Notes under the pieces: generated by a model
The model's database searches: none
Told to the model about the DNA's origin: nothing
The model's input: only the letters and a program-made list of their open reading frames with translations
Assembly (NCBI GenBank): GCA_964538515.1
Contig: CAZIEW010000003.1
Coordinates: 1 to 64,000 of the forward strand
Origin: CALBZH01 sp964538515
GTDB taxonomy: Bacteria > Desulfobacterota > Syntrophobacteria > Syntrophobacterales > Syntrophobacteraceae
DNA: 64,000 nucleotides
Direction: 5' to 3'
In this document: piece after piece, positions 51,485-60,706 of the stretch
Numbering within the stretch: the stretch's first letter is position 1
Layout of the letters: each line of letters starts with the position of its first letter
Translations under genes and position numbers: made by a program

Positions 51485-52227
51485 TTGAGATTCGCGATCT
51501 TCATCACACCTATCCCGATGGCAGCGTCGGCCTGGACGGGGTGTCCCTGGTCATTCCGGATGGGGAGCTGCTGGTCTTGTGCGGACCCAATGGGAGCGGC
51601 AAGACCACGCTTGCTCGCCACTTGAACGGTTTATTGCGGCCGCAGTCGGGAAGCGTGCTGGTGGACGGATGCGATGTGACACGCGATGGACGGGAAGCCG
51701 CTCGGCGCGTGGGGATGGTTTTCCAGGACGCCGACAGCCAGATCATCGGGGATACGGTTTGGGAGGATGTGGCCTTCGGACCGGAGAATATGGGATGTCC
51801 GCCGGCCGAGGTTCAAGAGCGCGTCGTGGCGGCCCTGAAGGGCCTTGGAATCGAGCACCTGGGGGGGAAGCCCTGCGAATTGCTGTCCGGTGGGGAGAAA
51901 CGCCGCGTTGCGATTGCGGGCGTCGTTGCCATGAGGCCCCAGACCATCCTGTTCGACGAGCCCTTTGCCAATCTTGACTTTGCCGGTGTGCGTCAGACCT
52001 TGGAGCATCTGATCACGCTGCACAGGGACGGCCACACCGTGATCGTCACCACGCATGATGTGGAAAAGATTGCGGTGCATGCGGACCGCCTGGCCGTTCT
52101 CCAGGCGGGTCGTCTGGTCGCACTGGGACCGCCTGCCGAGATCGCCCCTCGTCTTGGGGAGTTCGGGCTGCGACCGCCCTGCTACTGCCTTCTGGGAGGG
52201 AAGCCGCTGTCATGGCTCGAGCAATGA
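51481..52227 (+). CDS. bioM: BioM-type ATPase of the ECF biotin transporter
   Basis: 248 residues from the ATG overlapping the bioY stop. Walker A (CGPNGSGKTTLARHLNGLL), Q-loop (VGMVFQDADSQIIGDTVWED), ABC signature (LLSGGEKRRVAIAGVVA) and Walker B (ILFDEPFANLDF) are all intact. It is closest to cobalt/biotin ECF ATPases. It powers the transmembrane partner BioN and, with BioY, imports biotin. Its last 16 bases overlap the bioN start. Confidence 0.92.
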   Translation: MIEIRDLHHTYPDGSVGLDGVSLVIPDGELLVLCGPNGSGKTTLARHLNGLLRPQSGSVLVDGCDVTRDGREAARRVGMVFQDADSQIIGDTVWEDVAFGPENMGCPPAEVQERVVAALKGLGIEHLGGKPCELLSGGEKRRVAIAGVVAMRPQTILFDEPFANLDFAGVRQTLEHLITLHRDGHTVIVTTHDVEKIAVHADRLAVLQAGRLVALGPPAEIAPRLGEFGLRPPCYCLLGGKPLSWLEQ

Positions 52228-53033
52228 GCTTCCGTTATCTGCCTGGGGAATCAATCCTGCACCGCTGGGATGCGCGCTGCAAACTGGTCGCCCTTTGTGG
52301 CGTCACAACCCTTCTGGTCCATGGGTCTGGAGGGGTACTGGGTCTTTTCACGGGCATCCTGCTTGTGGGGGTGGGGGTCTCGAGCCTTCCGTATCGGCTG
52401 TTGCTCAGGGAGCTTCGAGGGTGGGTCATTCTGATGACGGTCGTCTTTGCGGCTCAGGCATTGGATATGCGTGAGCAGGCGATGCGTCTGGTCAGCTGGC
52501 TTCCGGTCTCCTGGGCAAGCCTCGATGCAGCGCTGCTGTCGGTTTGGCGACTGGGGCTCATTCTTGCCTATTCGGCCGTCTTTTCGCTGGTGACGCGTGC
52601 GCGGGATGTGCAGCAAGCGCTGCTTTGGCTGTTGAGACCGCTCCCGTTCCTTCCGGCCAGGCGCATTGCCCTGATGATGGGGCTTGTCATGCGATTCCTC
52701 CCGTCAACCCTTGACGCGGTTGAGGAAGTCAAGCTCGCCAATCGTTCCAGGCTCGGGGACCAGGTGCGAAGCCCCTTGAAGCGGATCAAACATCTCGCGA
52801 TCCCCGTGCTGCGCCGAGCCCTGGGGCGAGCAGACGAGCTCGCCGTGGCGCTGGTGGCACGGGGCTATCGGGAGGACCTCCAGTCTGTCATCCCCCCGAT
52901 TCCCTTGCTTCACACGGCACCAGTCGTACTGCTACTGGTGCCGGCTCCATTCGCGGAAGAGATTTTAGGATGTCTTCTGACCGGAAGCCAGGAGGGTTTG
53001 GATCTCCTCTTCAACTTTCTTCAGGGGCTCTGA
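52212..53033 (+). CDS. bioN: BioN-type transmembrane T-component of the ECF biotin transporter
   Basis: 273 residues, predicted five to six helices with the coupling motif ARDVQQALLW and ALVARGYRED, which contacts the ATPase. The start is the ATG at 52212, with GGAGGG about eleven bases upstream. The gene ends inside the opposing DUF4340 gene (69-bp overlap), an unusual but clean convergent arrangement. With BioY and BioM it forms the biotin importer. Confidence 0.85.
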   Translation: MARAMSFRYLPGESILHRWDARCKLVALCGVTTLLVHGSGGVLGLFTGILLVGVGVSSLPYRLLLRELRGWVILMTVVFAAQALDMREQAMRLVSWLPVSWASLDAALLSVWRLGLILAYSAVFSLVTRARDVQQALLWLLRPLPFLPARRIALMMGLVMRFLPSTLDAVEEVKLANRSRLGDQVRSPLKRIKHLAIPVLRRALGRADELAVALVARGYREDLQSVIPPIPLLHTAPVVLLLVPAPFAEEILGCLLTGSQEGLDLLFNFLQGL

Positions 53034-54344
53034 GCGAACCTCAACGCATTCGACACCGCTCCCCTGGTCCACCCAAACCCGCACGACCTGCGAATCTCCC
53101 TGTGCTGATTTTTCCCACGTGAGGCTTGTCTTCTTCCCTCCTGCATCGATCTCGATGTGGGCGTACGGTTTCTCGGGCTTCTCCGGCGGTGACTCCAATT
53201 TCTTGGAATACTCCGCCTGTTGCAGCTCCCATAGGAACGAATTGACCCGCCAGGATTCCTTGGGCTCGCGGACTTCTCCGTCGCCGATCTTGAGGCGCCA
53301 CTTGTTCGCCTCGATGTTCGTGAGGCTGCCCGTCGAATCCCCTAAGCGCCACTGGACTTCCTTCACCTCCGAGCTCCTTGCCGAAACGAGGGAGCGGTCC
53401 TCTAAGGCGGAAAGCTCCTTGGGAATCTCTTTGAGCACGTTCGCGTCCACTTGGACGACCCCGGCGAGCTCGGAGCTCATGGCGTTAACCGTTTTTTCTT
53501 TCCCGTTTTCCGGGGGCCGGGCGATCTTGAGCTCCACCGAGCGGTCACCGCTCAGTCCGATCCCCACCCGGACTTGGGGCGGTTGGAGCCCGACCTTGGA
53601 CAGGTCCGGCTGGCCTGACTGGTCATCCAGGAAACTCTGGGCTCGGAGAAACTGGAGCTGTTGCAGAATGTTCTCAACCTTGCTGGATTTGATCTTCAGC
53701 GTCGGTTGATCAGGCGACTGCCAGGCCCCTTCTTGCTGACCGCTTCGCTGCACCTGGAAGGTGGCTCCTCCGTCCCAGGACACGGTCACATCTCGAGCCT
53801 GGTCCGCGTGGAACGTGAACAGCGAGCGGCGCCTCAGCTCGTTCAGCCCCTTGTTGAGAAGCGACCAGTTGGACTCATTGATGAGATAGACAGCTCCCTT
53901 CCCGACCTGGGCATAATAGCCGCGGCTCACCGCATTCTTATCCCCCACGGTGAGCTCCTGCCACTGCCCGGAGACGAGAAAACGAATCTTCAGACCTGGA
54001 TCATCGAGCCCGTATGCTTTGAGGTCCTGGACCGTGTCCCCCACCTTGGCCTCGCTGCTGAGGGCGGCCAGCGCTCGGACAAGGGAATCGACGGAGCCTT
54101 TCTCGACGTCCGTTGCCAGTGGCTGGGTGATGTGCCAGTCTTCCTTCTTTTCGATCACAACCGGTTTCTGACCTTTCTGCACGAGCTCAACGGCCTGGAT
54201 GTCATCGCTTTTCACCTGGTAAAGCCGTTTAGCTTCACGTTCCGCGGTTTCCTGCTTCTCCTTTCGGACAACCTCGAAGTAGTAAAAATACCCTCCGATA
54301 AGAGCCAGAACGACGAAGTAGATCAGAGAGCGGCGCCACGTCAT
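52965..54344 (-). CDS. DUF4340 protein of a Gld-like ABC system
   Basis: 459 residues. A membrane helix (about 6-25, SLIYFVVLALIGGYFYYFE) is followed by an extracytoplasmic domain with the DUF4340 pattern: VKSDDIQAVELVQKGQKPVV, EDWHITQPLATDVEKGSVDS and LKAYGLDDPGLKIRFLV. It ends a four-gene run with the ABC ATPase, permease and GldG-like genes, in which each stop is close to or overlaps the next start. The role is not known in bacteria other than Bacteroidetes, where related genes serve gliding. The 3' end overlaps bioN by 69 bp. Confidence 0.8.
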   Translation of the reverse strand: MTWRRSLIYFVVLALIGGYFYYFEVVRKEKQETAEREAKRLYQVKSDDIQAVELVQKGQKPVVIEKKEDWHITQPLATDVEKGSVDSLVRALAALSSEAKVGDTVQDLKAYGLDDPGLKIRFLVSGQWQELTVGDKNAVSRGYYAQVGKGAVYLINESNWSLLNKGLNELRRRSLFTFHADQARDVTVSWDGGATFQVQRSGQQEGAWQSPDQPTLKIKSSKVENILQQLQFLRAQSFLDDQSGQPDLSKVGLQPPQVRVGIGLSGDRSVELKIARPPENGKEKTVNAMSSELAGVVQVDANVLKEIPKELSALEDRSLVSARSSEVKEVQWRLGDSTGSLTNIEANKWRLKIGDGEVREPKESWRVNSFLWELQQAEYSKKLESPPEKPEKPYAHIEIDAGGKKTSLTWEKSAQGDSQVVRVWVDQGSGVECVEVRSEPLKKVEEEIQTLLASGQKTS

Positions 54345-55792
54345 CGCTGTCTCCTCCGCACGCGGTAGACACAGAGCCCGCTTCCCAAGACCAGGAGCGG
54401 GACAAGGACCATCACGGTCCAGAAGAGGACCGTACCCTGGGATTGCGTCATCATCATCGGCCGCCCCTCTTTTTCCTTGCGGCTGATGGTGATGAGGTTT
54501 TCCTCTTCGGCCAGGAAATTCACCATGTTGAGGAACAGGTCGCCGTTACCGGAGAGACCAAAGTTTGTGTTGTTGGCGAAATCGGAATCCCCGACGACGA
54601 GGAGATAGGCTTTCTTTCCCGACGATTCCGCCGGAGTCTCTTCTTTGGGGGGAGACGGCTTATCCTCAGATTTTGGCGCGTCTTGGGGCTTGCCGGACGA
54701 GACGTCAATTTCGGCCAGAGTGGCGATGGGAACCGGTCCCGCGATGTCCTGCTTTTCGTCGAAGGCCGCCTCGCCCTGCTTCAGCACCGTAAGGTTGGTC
54801 TCTCCCCAGGCATTGGGCGAGGTGGACGCAATGGCCTCCACATGGACCCCTTGGGGAACCTCCTTGGCGGGGGAGATCGACCGAGCTTCGGGGAAGAACG
54901 TGGCGACATTGGATTCCTGGAAGTCTCGAGTGATCTTGTGGGGTGCATATTGCAGAACCACGGGAGTCAGGTAGCTCGCCCCGAACAGCCGGCTGAGCTT
55001 GTCGACGACCACATCATTGTCAATCTGGATGCCGTAGCGTTTGGCCAGGTCTCCCAAGCCCCCGTCCACGTAAGGATCCAGGAGCAGCATCAGCTTCCCG
55101 CCGCTTTTCAGGTAGGCTTCGAGGGTTGCGACTTCTTCGGGAAAGAGGCTCTTCTTGGGTCCTGCGATGATGAGGACGGCGGCGTCCTTGGGCACTTGGG
55201 GCTGTTGAAGGAGGTTCAGCTCAGCAATCTGGTAGTTCTCCTTTTGGAGGGCGGAGCTGGTGCTCGAGTAACCGGTTTGCTCCGCGCTCTTAAATGAATG
55301 CTCTCCGTGCCCCACCAGAAAATAGACCTTTTTCTGCTCCGGACGCATCAGTTTGAGGATCCCGTTGGTGATGCTTTCCTCGTCCACCGTTTGAACCATC
55401 TGTTTTCGGTCAAAGCCTTCCAGCACCAGGGTCCCGTGGGTGCGAACATCGTATTTGCGAACCTCTTCGGGGTGAAGAACGGGGTCTACGAATTCGAACG
55501 TGAAGTCCTTGTCATAGTAGTGGTAAGTTTCGAGCAGGTCATTGGCCCGAGACCGGTCCGGCGCCGCGGTCTGGAAGAAGGCCTTGACGGTAATGGGCTT
55601 ATTCAGAGATTTCAGAATGTTGCGTGTCTGCTCGGACAGCGTATACTGACCGGTTTCACTCAAGTCCACCCGCCACGAATGGCGCTCCGAAATCAAGGCA
55701 ACAAAGACCAGGATTCCAACGAAGAAGACCGTCGCGATGGCAGAGCTCGATCCATAGGTCCAGGATCTTCGGCTCCGACTTTTTTGATCCAT
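54341..55792 (-). CDS. GldG-like ABC-associated protein (ABC_transp_aux domain)
   Basis: 483 residues: an N-terminal helix (about 20-40, SAIATVFFVGILVFVALISE), the periplasmic auxiliary domain with GHGEHSFKSAEQTGYSSTSS and ILIAGPKKSLFPEEVATLEA, and a C-terminal helix (about 455-475). This matches the GldG/ABC-2 auxiliary family. It follows the permease gene by 25 bp and overlaps the DUF4340 gene by four bases. The substrate of the whole complex is unknown. Confidence 0.82.
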   Translation of the reverse strand: MDQKSRSRRSWTYGSSSAIATVFFVGILVFVALISERHSWRVDLSETGQYTLSEQTRNILKSLNKPITVKAFFQTAAPDRSRANDLLETYHYYDKDFTFEFVDPVLHPEEVRKYDVRTHGTLVLEGFDRKQMVQTVDEESITNGILKLMRPEQKKVYFLVGHGEHSFKSAEQTGYSSTSSALQKENYQIAELNLLQQPQVPKDAAVLIIAGPKKSLFPEEVATLEAYLKSGGKLMLLLDPYVDGGLGDLAKRYGIQIDNDVVVDKLSRLFGASYLTPVVLQYAPHKITRDFQESNVATFFPEARSISPAKEVPQGVHVEAIASTSPNAWGETNLTVLKQGEAAFDEKQDIAGPVPIATLAEIDVSSGKPQDAPKSEDKPSPPKEETPAESSGKKAYLLVVGDSDFANNTNFGLSGNGDLFLNMVNFLAEEENLITISRKEKEGRPMMMTQSQGTVLFWTVMVLVPLLVLGSGLCVYRVRRRQR

Positions 55793-55817
55793 TGTCTGAC
55801 TCCTTCCGTTTCCGTTC

Positions 55818-56588
55818 CTATCCGCGCCAGCGGTACGATTCCATCTGTCTCAGGGTGAGAAAAAGGCAGAGGAGTATGAAAAGGAGGTAGTAGATGAAGT
55901 CTCGGGAGTCTAGAACCCCTTTGGCGAAGCTGTCGAAGTGCTTGATAATGGAAAGATAATCGACAAGATTTCCCGCCGCCGGTCCCACCAGGCTCTTCGT
56001 CCAGCCGATGACCCAGAACATGAGGAGCGCTCCGAAGGAGAGCACCGCCGCGATGATCTGATTTTGGGTGACCGAGGACGTGAAAACCCCGAGGGACAGG
56101 AAGGCACTCCCAAGCAGGAAGATGCCGAGATAGCCGCACAGAATCGTCTCCCAGGTTGGCTGGCTGAAGGTGGCGAGCAGGAGTATGCCGGGAAACGTTC
56201 CGATCAGGATGGCCGCCAAAGCGGTCGCAGCGGCGAGAAACTTGGCCAGAATGGTTGCTGTGTCAGAAATCGGGTAGGTGAGCAGCAGCTCGATCGTTCC
56301 CGTCTTGCGCTCCTCGGCATACAGACGCATCGTGAGAAGCGGTGAAACCAGGAGCAGCACGATGCTCATGTCCATGAGATACGGGCGGATGATCATGTCG
56401 GATACGTTCATCTGCTTGGCGAGCATGGGGTTTTGGCTGGCTTCAAAGCTCTGGAAGTTGAAGAACGCCACGGCCGTGTAGAAAAAGTAGCCCGATATGA
56501 CGAGGAAGGTAAACGCCACCACGTAGAAGACCGGTGAGGCGAACAGACTGTACAATTCTTTTCGGTAGACCGGACTGAAACCCTTCAT
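55818..56588 (-). CDS. GldF-like ABC-2 permease
   Basis: 256 residues with six hydrophobic helices and the ABC-2 membrane family start VYRKELYSLFASPVFYVVAF. The region LYAEERKTGTIELLLTYPIS is the usual cytoplasmic loop. It follows the ATPase gene with a 4-bp overlap. It is the membrane subunit of the exporter-like complex. Confidence 0.88.
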   Translation of the reverse strand: MKGFSPVYRKELYSLFASPVFYVVAFTFLVISGYFFYTAVAFFNFQSFEASQNPMLAKQMNVSDMIIRPYLMDMSIVLLLVSPLLTMRLYAEERKTGTIELLLTYPISDTATILAKFLAAATALAAILIGTFPGILLLATFSQPTWETILCGYLGIFLLGSAFLSLGVFTSSVTQNQIIAAVLSFGALLMFWVIGWTKSLVGPAAGNLVDYLSIIKHFDSFAKGVLDSRDFIYYLLFILLCLFLTLRQMESYRWRG

Positions 56589-57544
56589 GATTCGGATTCC
56601 TCCTGTGCTCCTTCTGCGGTTTCCTCTGTCACCAACTGCATGAAGATGTCTTCCAGGCTCAGGTCTCTCACTTTAAGCTCGAGCAGGTCCAAGCCCTGTT
56701 CCACGACCAGCCGGGCCAAGACCGGTCGCAATTCGTGGGACCGGTCCGTCTCGACCACCAGCCGATTTCCCCCGTCGTCTCCAACGGAGACGGATTGGAC
56801 GCCGTCGAGGCTGCGCAGGGACGCGGCCAGCTCAGAGCCTCGACTCGCCACCTCGAGAACGATCTGGGCGGATTTCTGCAGTTGGTGCGTCAGGTTTTCG
56901 GGGGAGTCCGTGGCGATAATCTGGCCTTTGTTGATGATCATGACCCGCTGGCAGATTTGAGCCACCTCAGGAAGGATATGGCTGCTGAGAAGCACGGTAT
57001 GCTTTTCGCGAAGGTCCTGAATCAGGCGGCGAATTTCGATGATTTGTGTGGGATCCAGCCCGATGGTCGGCTCATCGAGAATCAGCACGGACGGGTTTCC
57101 CAGCAGTGCCTGGGCCAGACCCACCCGCTGCTTGTAGCCCTTTGAGAGATGCCCGATGATTCGATTGGCAACCTTTTCAAGCCCGCAAACGGCAATGACG
57201 CGCTGTACTTCCTTGAGCTGCTCCTTGGACTCCACTCCTTTGGCCCCAGCCGCAAAACGAAGGAAGCGGGAAACCGTGAGATCGACATAAAGAGGGACGT
57301 TTTCGGGAAGATACCCCACTTTGCGGCGTACCTGCAGAGACTGCTCAAAACAATCCAGCCCATCGATGCGCGCAGCGCCCGTTGTGGGCGGCATGTAGCA
57401 CGTCAGGATACGCATGGTGGTCGATTTTCCCGCGCCGTTGGGGCCGAGAAATCCCACGACCTCGCCTTTCTGGACTTGGAAGCTCACGTCTCGTATGGCG
57501 GCGAGGGGACCGTAGAACTTTGTAAGACCTTCTGTTTCGATCAT
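56585..57544 (-). CDS. GldA-like ABC ATPase
   Basis: 319 residues. Walker A (FLGPNGAGKSTTMRIL), signature LSKGYKQRVGLAQALLG, Walker B (VLILDEPTIGLDPTQI) and a C-terminal extension of the type found in ABC-2 ATPases. First gene of the four-gene unit; it begins after a 170-bp gap that follows the zinc protein. Energises the GldF/G-like complex. Confidence 0.92.
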   Translation of the reverse strand: MIETEGLTKFYGPLAAIRDVSFQVQKGEVVGFLGPNGAGKSTTMRILTCYMPPTTGAARIDGLDCFEQSLQVRRKVGYLPENVPLYVDLTVSRFLRFAAGAKGVESKEQLKEVQRVIAVCGLEKVANRIIGHLSKGYKQRVGLAQALLGNPSVLILDEPTIGLDPTQIIEIRRLIQDLREKHTVLLSSHILPEVAQICQRVMIINKGQIIATDSPENLTHQLQKSAQIVLEVASRGSELAASLRSLDGVQSVSVGDDGGNRLVVETDRSHELRPVLARLVVEQGLDLLELKVRDLSLEDIFMQLVTEETAEGAQEESES

Positions 57545-57714
57545 AGACCCTCATTCCTTTCTCCGCATTGACTCTGGGAAGACTCCAAATCGCCGGAGGC
57601 ATGCCCCCAACGAAAGAAGCGCAATGCATACAGTGACGGGAATCGGTGGGAAGACCCCTGTCTCGGCATGATTGCGCCCGATTGGCTTTGCCTGCGTCGT
57701 TTCTTGGGTCTCTA

Positions 57715-57939
57715 TCAAGGTGCGTACAGGTGCAGGGGGCGGTTTTCCTTGACCGTTTTGGTCCCCACGGACGTGGCGCACGCCTGACACAGATACTCAT
57801 GCAGCTCACCGTCGGGCAGGACAAGGAGCAACCGACTTCTCACCGGCATCGCCCTCTTGCATCGGGGACAGTAGAGAGCCGACGCCGAGAAGTCCTCATA
57901 CTGTCCGACGGATTGTCCGTGACCTCTGGGTGTAAGCAC
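57715..57939 (-). CDS. Small zinc-ribbon-like protein downstream of dnaJ
   Basis: 74 residues with two Cys pairs, CPRCKRAM and CQACATSV, spaced as in a zinc ribbon. It starts with a GTG at 57939, eight bases after AGGAG. It lies 40 bp after the dnaJ stop on the same strand and is probably co-transcribed. No family name is certain. Confidence 0.65.
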   Translation of the reverse strand: MLTPRGHGQSVGQYEDFSASALYCPRCKRAMPVRSRLLLVLPDGELHEYLCQACATSVGTKTVKENRPLHLYAP

Positions 57940-57979
57940 AGGGTAGGCTCCTCTTGTTCAAAGGCAAAGATTGCACCTA

Positions 57980-59134
57980 TCAATGGGATGCCCTTGTCAT
58001 GCTATCGCCGTCCCCCTCCTTCTCCTTGCTCTTTCGCCAGTTCCAAGGCCATTTCCAGCCCTTCTGCTCGCCCTTTTCCCGCTCGATTTCGGAAAACTCG
58101 CGCAAAAGCTCTTCCTGACGTGCTGTAATGTGCTTTGGAATCTTCACCTCCACCTCGATGAAAAGGTCCCCACGCCCGTATCCCCGCAGTCTGGGGACCC
58201 CTTCGCCGTTGAATCGAATCACTGCTCCCGGTTGGGTTCCCGGCTCGACTTCGACCACTCTCGATCCTTCCAGCGTGTGGATTTCAATCCGGTCCCCAAG
58301 GATAGCCTGAACGAAGGAAACGGAGATCTTGGCATACAGGTTGTCTCCATCACGGTCAAAGAACTCATGCGGTTGAGAATTCAACCGGACATAAAGGTCT
58401 CCTGCGTGGCCACCCCGATAGCCACCCTCGCCCTCGCCCCTCAGTCGGAGTCGGGTACCCGAGTCCACACCGGCCGGTACCTTCACCTGGACCTTCTTCT
58501 TCTGTCTGACTCTGCCCTGACCTTGGCAGGCTTCGCAAGGCGTCGTGAGCACACGTCCCGTGCCCTGGCATCGGGCGCAAGCAGTGCTGACGCGGAAGAA
58601 ACCCTGGGTTTGCACAACCTGACCGCGCCCTTGGCAGTTCGGGCAGGTCGTCTCCTTCGTTCCAGGCTCGGCCCCCTGTCCATCGCAGCGCTTGCACGAA
58701 ACGAAGGTCTCGATCTGGATCTCTTTCTCAGTGCCGAAGACCGCTTCCTCGAACGTTAACGTGAGATCGTAGAGCAGGTCATCGCCGGGGCGTGCTGCCG
58801 TTCGCGGCCGATTCGAGCCTCCGAAGCCGAAAGAGAAGAAGTCTTGAAAGATGTCTCCAAATGAGCTGAAGATGTCTTCGAATCCCCCGAAACCGCTGAA
58901 CCCCGTACCTCTGAGGCCTTCGTGCCCGTAGGTGTCGTAGACACGCCGCTTTTGAGGGTCTCGTAGGACTTCGTACGCTTCGGCGGCCTCCTTGAACCGT
59001 TCTTCCGCTTCCTTGTCTCCCGGGTTTCGATCAGGGTGGTACTTCAGGGCCAGCTGACGGTAGGATTTCTTGATCTCTTCCTCGCCGGCCTGCCGCGAAA
59101 CACCGAGGACTTCATAGTAGTCTCGTTTATCCAT
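57980..59134 (-). CDS. dnaJ: DnaJ (Hsp40) co-chaperone
   Basis: 384 residues. J domain (1-70) with H-P-D in LKYHPDRNPGD, a Gly/Phe-rich linker, four CxxCxGxG zinc repeats (CKRCDGQG, CPNCQGRG, CARCQGTG, CEACQGQG) and the C-terminal substrate domains ending with a basic tail. It stimulates the DnaK ATPase. dnaK itself is not in the window. A small zinc protein follows 40 bp later and a 350-bp gap precedes it. Confidence 0.95.
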   Translation of the reverse strand: MDKRDYYEVLGVSRQAGEEEIKKSYRQLALKYHPDRNPGDKEAEERFKEAAEAYEVLRDPQKRRVYDTYGHEGLRGTGFSGFGGFEDIFSSFGDIFQDFFSFGFGGSNRPRTAARPGDDLLYDLTLTFEEAVFGTEKEIQIETFVSCKRCDGQGAEPGTKETTCPNCQGRGQVVQTQGFFRVSTACARCQGTGRVLTTPCEACQGQGRVRQKKKVQVKVPAGVDSGTRLRLRGEGEGGYRGGHAGDLYVRLNSQPHEFFDRDGDNLYAKISVSFVQAILGDRIEIHTLEGSRVVEVEPGTQPGAVIRFNGEGVPRLRGYGRGDLFIEVEVKIPKHITARQEELLREFSEIEREKGEQKGWKWPWNWRKSKEKEGDGDSMTRASH

Positions 59135-59484
59135 TTCAGATCTGCCCCAACTCTGTCTCTAAGCTCTTATCGCCATCTCAGGAAGCCGTTCGTCCAAGAG
59201 AATGTCACTTCTCAGAGCCATCCGCTGCATATCCTTGCATCGCGCCCGATGCTCGTTCTCGAAGACTCTCCCCCGTCCCGGTGGAAATTCATCGCGCTAT
59301 CAACACAAAGCGGAGGTCGTCGTGCATGTTACCGTCGTGACATAGAAAGCAGGTTTACCTATCTGTGGGCGCAGCCGAAGCCTCTCCATTCGTAAACACC
59401 TCCTCCTGGCTTGTCAAGGTTGCCATGGGCTTTGAAGGGAGAGGGGGAGGCTCTGACTGGCATTGGCTTCATGGTGGGGCAGGT
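59135..59484. other. Gap before dnaJ
   Basis: About 350 bp with no supported gene, no CIRCE-like dyad and no clear T-run terminator. It presumably carries the promoter of dnaJ; I could not pick a convincing one. Confidence 0.4.
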
Positions 59485-59868
59485 TCAAGAAGGATCTGAT
59501 AAGGAAGGTTGATTTTCCGCAATGAGGTCTTCCCGACCTGCATGGCGGAAGGCTTCAGCAGCAAAGGCATTCTTGCCCAGCTCCGCAGCGCGTTTTCCGA
59601 GCGTGATCCAGTGCTCCGCTGTCGGTTCCTCGCCCAGCGCCCGGCTCGACCGACGAAAAAGAAAAAGATCTCCGTCTCTTTCCGATGCTTCGCGAATTCG
59701 AAGAATCGCGTCCTTCGCGTCTACCTTCTCGTAAAAGCTCAGGGCGTCATGAAGCAGGCCCTGGCGCTCCATCTTTTCGCCCCATTCCAGGAGAGACTTG
59801 ACCGAAGCTGCCCGCTGATTGAGGAGATCCCGTTTCTGTAGGCAGCTCAAGACATCATTCGTGGCCAT
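59485..59868 (-). CDS. Helical-repeat hypothetical protein
   Basis: 127 residues from the ATG at 59868. All-helical, with repeated Ala-rich helices such as WGEKMERQGLLHDALSFYEK and WITLGKRAAELGKNAFAAEA, reminiscent of TPR-like or clathrin-type repeats. No domain is identified. It follows rpoZ by 65 bp on the same strand. Confidence 0.6.
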   Translation of the reverse strand: MATNDVLSCLQKRDLLNQRAASVKSLLEWGEKMERQGLLHDALSFYEKVDAKDAILRIREASERDGDLFLFRRSSRALGEEPTAEHWITLGKRAAELGKNAFAAEAFRHAGREDLIAENQPSLSDPS

Positions 59869-59933
59869 GATCACACCGAGATTGAAGGATCATTACGATG
59901 CTGCCCGCGGGTCTGCACGGGGCAGGCGCGCAA

Positions 59934-60296
59934 CTAATCCGCGTCAGGCTCTTGAGCCTGTTCTTCGAAGGGAGGAGACTCCTCGTACTCCATGGCGGCA
60001 TGGTACTGGGTCTCCTCCTCCATGATCTCGTGAACTTCCCGTCTCGAGGCGTCTTCCTTGGCACGGGAAGTCTCATCGGCGATTGCCTTCGCCTCCTCCA
60101 AATCCCGGACGTTGGCCGGGGTCACCGCACCTGCCGCAATTTCACGGAGGGCGATCACAACCTCTTTGTTTTTCGGCGTGTTAACGAGGGGCACTGCGCC
60201 ATTGCGAAGCTGCAGAACCCTTCTCACGGCGAGATGAACGAGAGAAAAGCGGCTATCGACTCTCTCGAGGCAATCTTCGATGGTCACACGAGCCAT
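59934..60296 (-). CDS. rpoZ: RNA polymerase omega subunit
   Basis: 120 residues, opening MARVTIEDCLERVDSRFSLV, the omega signature, with the RRVLQLRNG and NKEVVIALREIAAG helices. It assists assembly of the beta-prime subunit. The acidic C-terminal tail is longer than in E. coli (91 residues), which is common in this group. Confidence 0.93.
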   Translation of the reverse strand: MARVTIEDCLERVDSRFSLVHLAVRRVLQLRNGAVPLVNTPKNKEVVIALREIAAGAVTPANVRDLEEAKAIADETSRAKEDASRREVHEIMEEETQYHAAMEYEESPPFEEQAQEPDAD

Positions 60297-60508
60297 GTTG
60301 GCCCTCCTGAGTACGATACGACGATGTGGTCATAAGACGACCGATTTGGGCTTGATGCACAATGGGTCTCATGCCCATCACGCGAACAGCCGTTCAAGGA
60401 CTGCAAACTATAAACCAACCCAGTTCGATGCGGCAAGGAAAATTGACGGGGAGATTGTCAACCATCGCTCGGCCAATATGAGAGTACATGGTGGCATCAT
60501 GCCGACTG

Positions 60509-60560
60509 CCAGATGCTGGATAAGCCCACCTACCGTGACGTGGGCTTATCCAGCATCTGG
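60509..60560. repeat. Perfect 21-bp inverted repeat between rpoZ and groEL
   Basis: The 21 bases at 60509-60529 are the exact complement of 60540-60560; the loop is ten bases (CTACCGTGAC). It lies 3' of groEL on the groEL-transcribed strand, and no T-run follows. Sequence arms include CCAGATGCTGGATAAG and its complement. It may protect the 3' end of the groESL message or be part of a mobile repeat. Confidence 0.75.
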
Positions 60561-60598
60561 TATCAGGCATCCAGCTTCGCGCTCAAGGCTTCCCTGGT

Positions 60599-60698
60599 GC
60601 TCCGTCAACTTGGTTTCGAAGGGTACACCCCCCTTTGGTTCCCCCTCGAGGGAGGTTGGGGGGTGTTCTCTTGCCCGGCATAACTTCTTTGACGGAGC
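60599..60698. repeat. Terminal-inverted-repeat element, copy 2
   Basis: About 100 bp with perfect ends GCTCCGTCAA and TTGACGGAGC and an inner near-palindrome centred on CCCTCGAGGG. It matches the copy at 50083-50183 over its whole length, with differences that mostly fall in the left half. It is placed just after the groEL stop codon, before the 21-bp hairpin. It does not encode protein. Confidence 0.85.
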
Positions 60699-60706
60699 AT
60701 TAGACT

